64,000 nt of DNA from Doryteuthis pealeii (Eukaryota; Mollusca; Cephalopoda; Myopsida; Loliginidae), in contig CM042145.1 in assembly GCA_023376005.1 (NCBI GenBank), positions 92,813,762-92,877,761 of the forward strand, read 5' to 3'. A program made the position numbers and the translations under genes. Position 1 is the stretch's first letter; the number at the start of each line of letters is the position of its first letter. This document shows, piece by piece, positions 45,813 through 56,582 of this stretch. Below the pieces are notes generated by a model. The model was not told the DNA's origin. It searched no databases and saw only the letters and a list, made by a program, of their open reading frames with translations.

Positions 45813-46440
45813 CTTTGGTTGTTCCTTGGTATCCTTAGTGTTGGGTATGATCCTTTGGTTGTTCCTTGGTATCCCTTAGTGTTGGGTATGATCCTTTGGT
45901 TGTTCTTTGGTGTCCCTTAGTGTTGGGTATGATCCTTTGGTTGTTCCTTGGTGTCCCTTAGTGTTGGGTGTGATCCTTTGGTTGTTCTTTGGGTCCCTTA
46001 GTGTTGGGTGTGATCCTTTGGTTGTTCTTTGGTGTCCTATAGTGTTGGGTGTGATTTCTTTGGTTGTTCTTTGGTGTCCCTTAGTGTTGGGTGTGATCCA
46101 TTGGTTGTTCCTTGGTATCCCTTAGTGTTGGGTATGATCCTTTGGTTGTTCCTTGGTATCCCTTAGTGTTGGGTGTGATCCTTTGGTTGTTCTTTGGTGT
46201 CCTATTAGTGTTGGTGAGGTTGTCTTTGGGTCCCTTATGTTGGGTTGATCCATTGGTTGTTCTTTGGTGTCCCTTAGTGTTGGGTGTGATCCATTGGTTG
46301 TTCCTTGTGTCCCTTAGTGTTGGGTATGATCCTTTGCTTGTTCCTTGTGTTCCCTTAGTGTTGGGGTATGATCCTTTGCTGTTTCTTGATGTCCTTAGTG
46401 CTGGGTATGATCCTTTGGTTGTTCCTTAGTGTTGGGTAAA
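45813..46440. repeat. 41-bp minisatellite, short allele (~15 units)
   Basis: Unit tgatcctttggttgttcctt ggtgtcccttagtgttgggt g. Lies 400 bp upstream of exon E5. Units are more regular than in the inner-arm array at 16020-16905. Apparent reading frames across it are repeat artefacts. Confidence 0.94.
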
Positions 46441-46843
46441 ATCTTTGCGTCATTGGTTGCAGGTCCGTTCGTCAATGTTGAATAACATACAAATGAACAG
46501 CTTTCTATATCGGTGATTAAATAGTTTAACCATTTATTCGAGCTGTTGATTGGCTGAGTTTGATCCACGTGACCACGTCGAGTCTATAAGTTTAAGTGAC
46601 AGTTTCCAGCACACCTTATATACAAAAATAATCCTACACATAACAAAAAATTTTTGTTGCTTTGATTAATATACTTGAATGTTGCTTACACTGGCTGATC
46701 CCAACAAGCCTGACCCCAGGAGTTTCCACTGTCTTAAATACAAAATGTTAATGTCTGATTTATAAACATATAAATGAATGCATTTCATTGATTACTAATG
46801 GAGTGTACTAAAAAAAAATCCTTTTTTTCTTTTCTGTTTTTAG

Positions 46844-46934
46844 GGGTTGTTTTCTGACTTCATCACTTATTGGCACATTAGCCTTAAGCCTCACCATTCC
46901 ACTGTCAATGCTTGCAGATGTGATAATTAAAGGA
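46844..46934 (+). CDS. SLC35F5: SLC35F5 exon E5
   Basis: 91 bases, acceptor tttttag, donor gtaagt. Encodes [20 protein letters not shown] followed by [10 protein letters not shown], nearly identical to human SLC35F5 (same first 20 residues, then SIIADMCMQ). This is a transmembrane helix of the second EamA repeat and the most conserved exon of the gene. The 222 bp around it, intron included, give an identical translation in the mirror copy at 15447-15668. The upstream intron holds the 41-bp minisatellite. Confidence 0.95.
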
Positions 46935-47864
46935 GTAAGTATTGCCTTCAAAATCACTGCACTTTTGAATATCAAAATTGTTTCATCTAGTACTAGTAGA
47001 GCTACCCGATGTTGCCCAGGAATTAACAAAGTTAAAAATAAATCTCTTATATATATTTATATATAGATTTAAAAAATATATATTATTATACTAAAGCTGA
47101 GTGAAATCAGCTTTTGTCTCCTTTTTTACTGTTTAGTTAATGACATGAAAATTATAATAAATTATTCCTTACTTTTAGGATTGAATTATGTTTGGAAAAG
47201 AATTCAATTTTAATTGGTTCTAATTAGTCGTAATTTGCAATTAAGTCAAAAACTGACCAATCTCTTACTTTACTTTCTGCCTATCACTTTCTTCTCCTCT
47301 ATGTATCTCTTGATTACCTCCTCGTTATATATGGTCAGTTTCTCAGTGAGGTAGAGAGAGATGGGAGAATTTGAAATGTATTTCTATGTTAAATTTCATA
47401 AGTAGCAACCCGTAGCTTAAATTAGGTAAAATATTCCCTTTCTTAGAAAGCTTACAAAATGATTTTAATGTTTTGTCTGGCCATATTTATTTAAAAAAAA
47501 AAAATTTTATTCGCTTTGAAAACTCACTTTTCCCTTATCTCAATTATCTATCTAGAGCTGAATGGGTGACCCAACAGGTCACGTTTTGTCTAGTTAATAA
47601 ACGTTGGCTGAGTTAATAAAGTTCTAAGTGACTATCATCTGTAGATTGTAGGTTCATTGCTGACCAAAGGCTGTAATTACATAGAATAGTTAACAGCTTC
47701 ACAACCAACTAAAATTACTGTTGTTTTTTTCCAAAGTCATCTGTTATATTATACACAGCTTTTAAACTAGTCAAGGAATTATTTATTTCGCTAACATATT
47801 AATACAGACAGACAGAATTACGACCAAATTCATGAATATTAGTATATTACATCCATTTAGGGGC

Positions 47865-48115
47865 CGGGTTAGCTCAGTCAGTAGAGCGTTCGGCTAGAAA
47901 CCACAAGGTACCTAGTTCGATACCCGCCCTCGCCAACTCAGCGTTATGAGTAGCACAGGGATCTGTGCGGTAAAGTAAGGAGCTGATGGTAGGTGTGGCG
48001 TTCCACCTCAGACGCTAAAATAATCTCCTTGGTCTAGCGCTAGTGAAAAGGGGATAGACTCCCTCGCTGCATGGTTGATACCGACTTTAGGCCGCCCCGA
48101 CGACTTTACTTTACA
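47865..48115 (+). repeat. tRNA-derived SINE S2, best-preserved copy
   Basis: Head ggggccgggttagctcagtc agtagagcg (A box) and agttcgatacccgccctcgcc (B box and 3' stem) are close to a tRNA. It is followed by the non-tRNA body with ctaaaataatctccttggtc and actccctcgctgcatggttg, ending in gacgactttactttac. The body and the tandem-repeat tail show it is a SINE rather than a tRNA gene. Confidence 0.8.
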
Positions 48116-48119
48116 TCCA

Positions 48120-48245
48120 TAAGAATTAGTATTACATTCATGAAAAATTAGTATATTACATTCATGAAAAATTAGTATATTACATTCATGAAAAAGTAGT
48201 GTAATTACATTCATGAAAATTAATATATTACATTCGTGAAAATTA
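48120..48245. repeat. ~24-bp tandem repeat (outer copy)
   Basis: Units of attcatgaaaaattagtata, five copies, mirror of 14240-14360. Confidence 0.8.
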
Positions 48246-48284
48246 GTGATATTTCACTCATTTTATTTAAACCTGTGTAAAATT

Positions 48285-48332
<48 letters not shown>

Positions 48333-48438
48333 AGTTATTCATAAGTACACAAACACATATGCATACATACATATACTTACACACGTGCATACATATTCAC
48401 ATGTTAGAATAATAATAACTTATCTATTTTGTTTTCAG

Positions 48439-48596
48439 GTTCCATATACGTGGATGTTTTACATTGGTTCCTTACCTGTATTTATGTCATTTTTTGCTGT
48501 GACATTATTGGCCCATTATGAAAACTGGGACCCTGTGATGATAGGAATAAGAAAAATTTTACATTGTATATGTCGACAACGACAGCTTCTTCCAAG
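48439..48596 (+). CDS. SLC35F5: SLC35F5 exon E6
   Basis: 158 bases between ttttcag and a ccaag/gtttga donor, which is weaker than the others. Encodes [40 protein letters not shown] and [12 protein letters not shown]. It matches human VQFSWLFFAGAIPVFFSFF and [25 protein letters not shown], the last helix and the basic C-terminal tail. If the donor were not used, translation would run about 40 residues into a TTTTATTT-rich tandem repeat before stopping at 48717. That reading is considered unlikely. Confidence 0.9.
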
Positions 48597-49069
48597 GTTT
48601 GATAATCATTTTCTTTTTCAATTTGTTTTTCAGTCTGCTTTATTTTATTTTATTTTTCAGTCTGCTTTATTTTATTTTATTTTTCAGTCCTGTTTATTTT
48701 ATTTTATTTTTACTTCTTAAATATGTTTCTTCTATAAAGGTGTAAAACTGAACATTTTCTTACTACCATGTATCTTGTAAACTTTAGATAGATTCAAACA
48801 AAAACCTTTTTTTCATAGAGTATAGCCCATAAGTAAATAAGTAACAATTTTTGAAATAAAGATCTTTTTTATGTGCATTTGGGAGTCCTCAGTGATTTAA
48901 TATTCCTGGGATCATTAGAAATCTCAGGTCTTTCACCATCACATTCTCTCCCCAGGTGACTTAATCAGGGCTGATTGGGTCTCCCCAGGTAATCCAATCA
49001 GGCTGATTGGATCTTTAATTCTCCTTACAGCAGTTGACATTTATCATCTTATCCTGCTTACAATCAATT

Positions 49070-49290
49070 CCTGTTAAAAGTACCGGTTCCTGCTAGATTA
49101 CCGAAGTTAACTAGCAATGAGCCTGTTCAATACTTTGATAGGTGACCATTTAAGCAATACATTCAAGTCACATTGAAAGCGCCAGTTCCCACTAGATCAC
49201 CAAAGTTAAGCAGCGATGAACCTGTTCAATACTTAGATGGGTGACCATCTAAGCAACAGCAGGTAGTGTAAGAAACTGAACATCAAAATG
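49070..49290 (+). repeat. 5S-rRNA-derived SINE, clearest copy
   Basis: Contains two 5S-like segments. The better one (49155-49275) reads gaaagcgccagttcccacta gatcaccaaagttaagcagc g, then caatacttagatgggtgacc and aagcaacagcaggtagtg. This preserves the A box (agttaagcagcg) and the C box (gatgggtgacc) of animal 5S rRNA genes in the right order and spacing, with the ends diverged. Other members occur at 13295, 27760, 37840 and 50400. Confidence 0.78.
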
Positions 49291-49334
49291 ACTATCTATT
49301 GGCATTGCAGTCTCGGAAGACTATAATATAATTA

Positions 49335-50365
49335 TTGTGCTCCTGAAGTTAAAGCACCTCCTGTGACTGAAGTTCAATGTTTGAAAAACATTCCTGACCA
49401 GAGATGTCGCATGTGAAGGCTGTCCCTGCAGATGTTGATGTGCCAGTGCTTTGTTGCCACCGTTTTCTTTCTGGCCCTCTTGGCTTCATGGTATTGCACC
49501 AGGGTGGCTTCAGACGTGAACAGTCCACTACGGAGAACCTGTTGCCACAGAGGGTGGCCCTGAGCCAAATTTTCCCAGCTAGAAGGGGTAATGCCAAAGC
49601 ACCTGATATCGTTCTTGCAGACATCCTTGAAACAACAGCTGGGGGTGACTAATCTGTCTCTTACCAGACAAAGCTCTGCATAGGAGGATATCCTCGGCAT
49701 TCATTCCATCATCCATCTGTGGCGACATGGCTCAGCCATCGGAGACGACACTTGTCTCCATAGAGAACACAGCTGGAAGTTGTGAGCTCTCTCTCTAGAC
49801 TGTGCTGTGTAGTTATCCTGTCCCTCCAGTGATGCCCAGGATACAGCGATTTTAGCACTGCTCATGTGGGGTGGTAGTACAGGGTCATTTCACTTCCATA
49901 ATGAGTGGGTTGCTGATAACACATGTCCTATACACTTGTACTTTTTGCACGGGCAGGGAGCCTGCTGTTTGTTCCCAACTGTGCTGTGAGTTTCCCAAAA
50001 GTTGAGTAGCTTTTCCAATCCGCAACTGAGTTTTAATCATGACAGAGTGTGTGATGATGGTGGACCCAAGGTAGTGTGAAGTGGTGTTTACAGCTTTACA
50101 GGGTTGTTGTTGTTGGATGGGTGATGGATGGAGGAGTTCAGTTCCCTGACCCATCGTCTTGGTTTCTTAATACTAATGGTCAGGCTGAGTCCCGCAGGCA
50201 CTTGTGAACTGGTCCATGATTGTTGGCAGGTGCTCCTGGTAGTGGGCTACCACTGCTGCATCATCAGCAAATAGCATGTCCCGAATGACAAAAAGGCCTG
50301 ACCTTTGTTTTGGCTTGTAGACGGCTTAAGATTATGAACAGGTTACCATCTATCCTTGTGTGAAG
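49335..50365 (-). mobile_element. RTE-like reverse transcriptase fragment (outer copy)
   Basis: Mirror of 12180-13245. FADDAAVVAH readable around 50245-50275 on the minus strand, VYRTCVISN around 49910, FKDVCKNDIRCFGI around 49600. It has more frame breaks than the inner copy. Here, unlike in the gene exons, the outer copy is the worse one. Confidence 0.76.
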
Positions 50366-50394
50366 GTAAACTCCTTCTAATGCTTTACCAAAAG

Positions 50395-50640
50395 CTTGGC
50401 ACAGAAGGAGGGAAAAGAAGATGGGTGACTATCTAAGCAACTGTAAGAAACTGAACATCAAAATAACTAGATCAGCATTAAATGCCCGGTGGAAGGGGAA
50501 TACTATAAAATAAAACAACCAAACCATTTAAGCAACCACAGGTGCTGTAAGTAGCATGATATCAAAATTATTTGATTCAGCATTAAATGACCCAAAAAGT
50601 GTTGATATGCCATAAAACAAAACAATCAAAACAACCAACC
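50395..50640 (+). repeat. 5S-type SINE tails
   Basis: gggtgactatctaagcaact, then two tails of type aactagatcagcattaaatg and gttgatatgccataaaacaa. The 5S head is lost, apparently cut by the neighbouring RTE insertion. Confidence 0.55.
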
Positions 50641-50754
50641 CTCTTATCCACCGTTTTTGCATTTATTAAACAAAATGGCCACTTGGTGGTTTCATGATTT
50701 TATACATTTTAGTTACGATACAACCGACCAATAGCAATCAAGTTCTGTTAAACA

Positions 50755-51020
50755 GGGTCCAGTTTAGCTCAGTCGGTAGAGCATCCACCTAGGAATTGCA
50801 AGGTTTCAGGTTCGATGCTAGTTCCCACCAAATCAGCACATGAGTAGCACAGCTTGGGTAATCTGATCTGTACAGTAAAGCATCTGGGATTTGATGGTAG
50901 GTGTAGCACTGCACCCCGGCAAAACAATCTTTCTGGTCTAGTGCTAGGCAAAAAGAGGATAGACTCCCTCACTGTTGTTTAGCTGATATGGACAATAGTC
51001 CACTCTGCAGACTTTTACTG
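50755..51020 (+). repeat. tRNA-derived SINE S2
   Basis: tttagctcagtcggtagagc (A box), caggttcgatgctagttccc (B box), gcatctgggatttgatggta, aatctttctggtctagtgct, tagactccctcactgttgtt. Last element of the outer P2 arm. Confidence 0.76.
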
Positions 51021-53096
51021 TTACTATATAAAAAAAAGTCTCCTGTGCATTTTGGCACCTTTTCTTACCTAGATAAATTGGCGCTAGTTTTTGGTAGGTT
51101 TTTTTTTTTTTTTTTTTCCTGTTGTGTTGGATGTGGCGGGGGGGTGGTTTCTATTTTTAATCCAAGAACTTGGCCCATAATAGGGCAAGTATTTGCATTG
51201 TTGTTTCTCAAAAAGAAAATGTACAACATCATAATGTTCAGTTTTAGCTAAAAGAAAACATTTAGTATATGCAACAGTTTTTTTTTTTGTTTTTTTTCTT
51301 TAGAGTTGTTTTTTTCTGAAGTGAATGGAATATGAGTTATGGTTCTACACAAGTTTTACCAGTCCCTTTCTCTCAGCATTTCTCTTCAATAGAGACATTT
51401 CCCAAGGTTCTATGACATGGGGAATAATAGACCTTACTCTGCCATGTTCGCCTGTGACATGTTGGTTGAGAGTTTGAATTTACACTTATGCAGTAGCTTA
51501 GGATTTTTTGCATACTTTGTCTGTAAATTTTACATGGTTTGTACTTATCAGCCATCAAAAATCTAATGCCAGACTTCTGTTCAAGTCTGGAGCACTCTTT
51601 GATTTGCTGCCATTTTGAATAACCTCAAAGCAAATATTTTTACGAGATTAAAATAATTCTTTTGCAATAAACCAATTCCAAACAATGCAATGTTTAAATC
51701 TATGGAGAAAAAATCCCCTTATTTATTGATTGACCCTCACAGGTTTATCTGTACATATTTTATCCTTTCTACTAAAAACTATGTCCACTGTTTATTTTTT
51801 AAAAAAGTACATTTCCTTCCTTTTGGTTAATAATTTTGTATATACATTAAGAACATTGAACTCTAGACAGCATCATCTCTGTGAATTGGCTATTTTTCAC
51901 ACTATTTTTTTTTTCAGTTGTTAATTGCAATTTGTATTCAAAATGTCTTCCTATTATATAAGAAGCCAATTTATTTTTGTATACATTTCTAGAATTATAC
52001 AGTTTTAACTGACATGTCTATTTTTGTTACCCACCTTTCCACCAAAAAAAAAAATATTGGTTAAAAATTAGTATTATTTGCTCTGAAATGAAAGAGAATA
52101 TTAAAACAATATTTTGAAAAAAATGTTTGAAAAATATCTAAAAATAATGAAAAATTATTTTTTTTTAATAAATATATATATAATAATATATATATATAAT
52201 ATAATTATTATATATAATCACATATTAAAAGAAAACATTGGTTGAAAATTAGAATCATTTACTCTGAAATGAAAAAAGAATCTAAAAAAAATGTTATTTT
52301 CTGCTGAGAAAAAGAAAGCTTTCTCTAAATTGTTATTTCTAATCTGTTTTTATTTTTATGATGAGAAAAATTTATATCTTTAGCATTTTAAAAAGTAAAG
52401 AAAAAATTATTTGTCTTTTGTTTTGTTAAATTCAATTGAATGAAAAATTAATTTGATTTTGTTCTTTAAATTCTTTCTTTTATATTTATTTATTTATTTT
52501 GCTTCTTTTTGTTTTTAAATGTCAGTGAGTTTTATTTTTAGTCATAATGTAAAAACTAGTTATGGAAATTTGTGTAGCAAATAATGGCTGACAAGAAGAG
52601 AGAACAAAATCAATTTCAGACAGACTTGATTTATTTAGATTGCAATCTCATGTGTGACTGGATAAATTTTAGACTAAACTGTGTGTGTGTGTGTGTTTGT
52701 GTGTGTGCACGCACATACATCTGCTTCTTGAAAATAAGGAAGGGCTGTAAGACTTGATTCAGTTTTGACTTGTATATTTTTTTCTATTTGTTTTTGTTTT
52801 TTGTTTGTTTTTTTTTTGTTTTTTTTTTCCCCTCAGTTTTGTTTTAAAAACTGAACCTGAATATTTCCAATGGATTTAACTTTGCATATAATTAAAAGAT
52901 TGAATAGATGACAAATTTTATTTTGTTTGCTTCTTTGTTTTATTTTTTATCATTAACAACAGAATTTATCATCATCCACATTATGATAATTAAATTATTG
53001 TGTAATTAATAATTTGATGATCTGATCTATTTTATCAATAATTTTTAGATTCTGAAAAGTATATTTTGCAATCATTATAGTTATACTCTACTACCT

Positions 53097-53342
53097 CAGT
53101 CCTATAATAGTTGGTACATTGATATGTAAATTTAGTGCAATAAATGTAACAAATATGAGACAGGTAATAAAATAATACTACTTCTGTCCCATAATAGTTG
53201 GTACATTTTCATGTAAATTTAATGCAATAAATGTAACAAATATTATGGGACAGAAACTGTAAAATAATACTACCTCTGTCCCATAATATTTGGTACATTT
53301 GAATATAAATTTAATGTAAATGTAACAAATATTATGGGACTG
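53097..53342. mobile_element. Three tandem ~70-bp MITEs (family M2)
   Basis: Units at 53097-53163, 53184-53253 and 53276-53342, each starting like ctgtcccataatagttggta cat and ending with the complement (tattatgggacag), separated by about 20 bp of gtaataaaataatactac. Further copies or halves at 53500-53640 and 56395-56582. Confidence 0.75.
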
Positions 53343-53430
53343 AGCTTGTTTTACTCCGGACTTAACAAGAGCGGAGACGAAAATAATATGAATTCAAAAC
53401 GAAAACATTGATGTTGCAAAAAAGAAGATT
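53342..53430. repeat. Duplicated block D1, first copy
   Basis: gagcttgttttactccggac ... attcaaaacgaaaacattg is repeated at 54058-54150 with a few changes. Both copies lie next to (TA)n or M2 sequence. Direct orientation, 716 bp apart. Confidence 0.7.
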
Positions 53431-53451
53431 CATTTCCTTTCTATTAACGTT

Positions 53452-53498
<47 letters not shown>

Positions 53499-54057
53499 GT
53501 AATTTTGAATATAAATTTAATGTAAATGTAACAAATATTATGGACAGTTAGTGAATTAATACTACTTATATTCCATAATAGTTCTTACCTTTGCTTATGA
53601 ATTTCCATGCACTACGTGTAACAACTATTGTGAGACAGATATTGTACAATATTTTTTTTTATAATAAAAAGATGTACCATTGATAATGATATCTTACTAT
53701 AGCATTGTATTTTATAAATACTGTATTGCTCTACAATAATCATCTTTTTTTATCATTATCATAAAATGTGATTTTTTAATATCACCGTTCATACAAAATC
53801 TCTGTAATTGAGTGAACAATTAATTTGGGAACATTTTAAATCTTGATTGAACATTCACACAGCAATTAGAACTCTTAACCTTTATCACTTAAAAGTAATA
53901 TAATCAAATATGTTTTAAGTGTTTCTAATTTGCAAACTGGAAGAAATTAAAACTACATTACTCTCTCTAACAACACAATATGCTGTTAAAGTGAAAATAT
54001 TTTATATCATATTCATAGCTAATATTGAACAATATTTCAATTTATAAAATCATCTTC

Positions 54058-54150
54058 AGAGCTTGTTTTACTCTGGACTTAACAAGAGCGGAGACGAAAA
54101 TAATATGAATTCAAAATGAAAACATTGATGTTGCAAAAAAGAAAATTTTG
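54058..54150. repeat. Duplicated block D1, second copy
   Basis: gagcttgttttactctggac ... aaaatgaaaacattgatgtt, followed by attataaagaagataaatgt tgaaacctca, which recurs inverted at 55724-55762. Confidence 0.7.
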
Positions 54151-54559
54151 ATTATAAAGAAGATAAATGTTGAAACCTCAATTTATTCTCTTTTGAGATA
54201 TATATATATATATATATATATATAGGAGGTAGATTTAGAAGCCAACAATTTGGTAATAAATTAACAATGGTGGTGTGTGTTGACCTGTGAATTATTTCTT
54301 GAATTTTCGAGTAATGAATTGAACTGAAGCAGTACAGCTATGGCATTCTTCCTAATGAATAAATGACGTTATAATAACTGTATATATTTTTATTTTTTTT
54401 ATTATTTTCACGTGTTCGTAATGTTGTAATGCGCACATAAAATGCGTGTTGGCTGTGACGTTAAGACTGTATCCTAGCGCGGGATTTTTGTACGTGGTAT
54501 GGCGAATGAAAAATATATATATATAATATATATATATACAATTGGTAATTTTGCTTGAA

Positions 54560-54720
54560 GCATTGTTAAGTATGTTATAATATATTAATTTTGAAGGCCA
54601 ATACAATGCATATGAAAAAAAAATTAAAAAAAAAACATCTAAAAAAATAAATAAAATCTAACATCTTTTTGTTTTTATTTTTCATACGCATTGTATTGGC
54701 CTTCAAAATATTAATATATT
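54560..54720. repeat. Hairpin with AT-rich loop
   Basis: Arms taatattaatttt-gaaggccaatacaatgc and complement gcattgtattggccttcaaaatattaat, loop about 60 bp of A-rich sequence, (TA)n on both sides. Related gaaggcc/attgtg hairpin at 57465-57560. Confidence 0.7.
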
Positions 54721-54724
54721 ATAA

Positions 54725-54757
<33 letters not shown>

Positions 54758-54844
54758 ATCCGAAGATTGAGTGAAAAAATCTTCCTTACAACATAGTAGT
54801 TTTTCATAGTTTACAGAGCTCAATCTGTCCTTTTATTGTTAGTC

Positions 54845-55340
54845 ACAGAGCAAAAATATATTAGGAAAAGATAATAAGACGATTTAGATTGATAGCATAA
54901 TAGACTATTTCAGGAGACCTAGAGGAATTTTTACCTTTTAGTCACCATCATCAGATATAGAAAGAGGAATATTTTATTATTCTTATAGCAGTCAAGAATA
55001 AATAAATAAAACAAAATAAAGTAAAAGTTTAAGCACTACAACAAGGGATATAAACCATGAGTTAGAAATTCAAATATATTAGATTAAATCAATCTTCAAA
55101 CAATGGACTGACAGCTGCCCAAGAATTTAACTTATATTAAATTAACCTAGAAGCGGCTGAGTAAATGTGACCTGGACATAGCCAAAAACAAACATCTGTT
55201 CTTGATCGCTATAAGAATTATAAAATATTCCTCATTCTGCAACTGATGATAGTCATTGAAAGGTAACAATTCCTCTAGGTCTCCTGAAATAGTCTATTAT
55301 GCTTTCATTCTAAATCTTCTTCATTATTTTTTCCTAATAT
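54845..55340. mobile_element. ~490-bp element with inverted ends
   Basis: Left end aaatatattaggaaaagata with cataatagactatttcagga gacctagaggaa; right end the complement (ttcctctaggtctcctgaaa tagtctattatgc ... ttcctaatat). The interior shows no coding potential and has a near-palindromic centre around gaaggtaac. Probably a non-autonomous DNA transposon. Confidence 0.6.
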
Positions 55341-55384
55341 ACATATATATATTATATATATATTTACACACACACATACATATG

Positions 55385-55647
55385 GTGATGCTGATAGCTT
55401 TTTGATTTAGTGTGTCCTGTGACGCACATATTAGTTTTGAATAAGTTCCCCAGGAAAATTTATGGGTCCCAAATAAAGCTGTCTAACTTCTACTTTGTGA
55501 CCTATATGGTGTAATTCGTTTCTAAGAAACTATTGAAATGTATTTACAGTTAGTTTCAAATGGTGAGGGAAGAAAAACCAAAAACACTGAGATACATTGA
55601 TATGATTTTAATGTGTCAGTGACACAAGATGCGTACCTATCAGCATC

Positions 55648-55660
<13 letters not shown>
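55385..55660 (-). repeat. Dispersed repeat R-A, third copy
   Basis: Same blocks as 1685-2000 and 3060-3315 in reverse: gctttttgatttagtgtgtc, aatttatgggtccca, ttcgtttctaagaaactatt, and finally gtgtcagtgacacaagatgc with ctatcagcatc. Confidence 0.52.
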
Positions 55661-55698
<38 letters not shown>

Positions 55699-55984
55699 AT
55701 ATATAATATTATATAAAAGAATAAACTGAGGTTTCAACGTTTATCTTCTTTATAATCAAAAGTACTTCATTATTATCTTTATGAAATCAGTTGATTATGA
55801 TAATTATTATTCTTTCAAACAATCTTGATTTTTGTTATCATATGTATTTTTTAATCGTTGTTGCAAATATCTTAATACTACATAAAATTTCACAATTTTC
55901 ATTGTCAGTATCAATATAAGTTTTTTTAGTCTTTGTTTTATGATAGATATATCAGATTATTTTGATTTCTATCATTTTTTAAAT

Positions 55985-55990
55985 TTATTA

Positions 55991-56030
<40 letters not shown>
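55985..56030. repeat. (ATT)n microsatellite
   Basis: About 14 ATT units, 70 bp upstream of the terminal acceptor. Confidence 0.92.
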
Positions 56031-56032
<2 letters not shown>

Positions 56033-56101
56033 GTATTGTTATTTTAAATTTCTTGTTCTTACTAAATTAGAATTTATTCTTTTTTCTTTTTCCTCCACTA
56101 G

Positions 56102-56132
56102 CCCACCCTATGCCACATTGAATACAGAGTAG
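56102..56132 (+). CDS. SLC35F5: Probable terminal coding exon E7 of SLC35F5
   Basis: A very strong acceptor (tttttctttttcctccactag) ends at 56101. Joining E6 (phase 2) gives S-PPYATLNTE and a TAG at 56130-56132, closing the frame without a shift. Summed exon length from E0 to the stop is 984 bases, an exact multiple of three. The human C-terminus is longer and not clearly alignable here, so the call rests on splice signals, phase and position. The intron before it would be about 7.5 kb. Confidence 0.55.
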
Positions 56133-56300
56133 GTTATTGTCAAACTTTGCTATCATCAGCCACAGGACATGGTTTCTCTATCATCAGTTGTTGCTATACT
56201 CTAAAAATGAAACTATTTAAAAAAAAATGTTTTTAAAGATCTAAATAAACTAAAATTTATAATTCTGTGATCTCCTTCAATTTATTAAGGCTTGTTTTAT
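56133..56300 (+). other. SLC35F5: Probable SLC35F5 3' UTR
   Basis: Follows the proposed stop codon. It contains no long tandem repeat or SINE, unlike its surroundings, and has a canonical AATAAA hexamer at 56244-56249. Transcript end is therefore expected about 10-30 bases later. Supported only by signal and position. Confidence 0.4.
56244..56249 (+). promoter_or_regulatory. Candidate polyadenylation signal AATAAA
   Basis: First AATAAA downstream of the proposed SLC35F5 stop, about 112 bases after it. AATAAA is common by chance in DNA this AT-rich, so this is only a positional candidate. Confidence 0.35.
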
Positions 56301-56582
56301 TTTAAATGATATAGATAAGGATATATTAAGAAAACGAGGTTTGATCAAATACATCTTTAATCTCAGTTCTTTTTGAACAAACTTCGTTATTCACTAAGCT
56401 TTACTTGCACTAAATGTAACAACTATTATGGGCAGAGATAATGTCACATAAGGGTTGGTACATTTGTATATAAGTTTAATGCACTAAATGTAACAAATAT
56501 TATGGGACAGGTAATAATAATACTACCTCTATTTGTGTTTGTATAAAGGTTTAAGGTACTAAATGTAACAAATATTATGGGA

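Larger units (their letters stand above)
33829..51150 (+). repeat. Right arm of giant inverted repeat P2 (outer copy)
   Basis: Reverse-complement partner of 11289-33736. It carries SLC35F5 exons E1-E6 on the + strand, all in frame and with standard splice sites. It lacks the solo LTR and the hairpin element, and has a deletion that removes the CR1 reverse-transcriptase body and the mariner 3' end. It continues without interruption into single-copy sequence after about 51150. Confidence 0.93.
51151..56101 (+). other. SLC35F5: Single-copy region: last SLC35F5 intron
   Basis: AT-rich, no mirror in the window. Contents are short repeats: (TA)n at 52165-52220, 53457-53490, 54200-54224, 54515-54540 and 54727-54757, a (GT)n at 52680-52708, a 70-bp MITE array (53097-53342), a duplicated block (53342 and 54058), two hairpin elements (54560-54720, 54845-55340), repeat R-A (55385-55660) and an (ATT)n tract just before the last acceptor. 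No additional exon was recognised. Confidence 0.6.

Noticed and set aside
45907..46429. Long frames with repeated PLV/VLWCPLVLG segments as a hydrophobic protein
   Set aside because: They are read-through of the 41-bp minisatellite, which lacks stops in all three frames on that strand; no start context, splice support or conservation of frame between arms.
47862..47938. tRNA gene
   Set aside because: The tRNA-like head is followed by the S2 SINE body and repeated at several loci with the same body; it is a SINE head.
48597..48720. Extended last exon reading from E6 into the TTTTATTT repeat
   Set aside because: The frame enters a tandem repeat and stops; a downstream exon with a strong acceptor closes the phase better, though the weak donor leaves some doubt.
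49155..49275. Genuine 5S rRNA gene
   Set aside because: Ends are diverged, the copy is joined to a shared SINE tail and is repeated in tandem with decayed versions; internal boxes only are kept.
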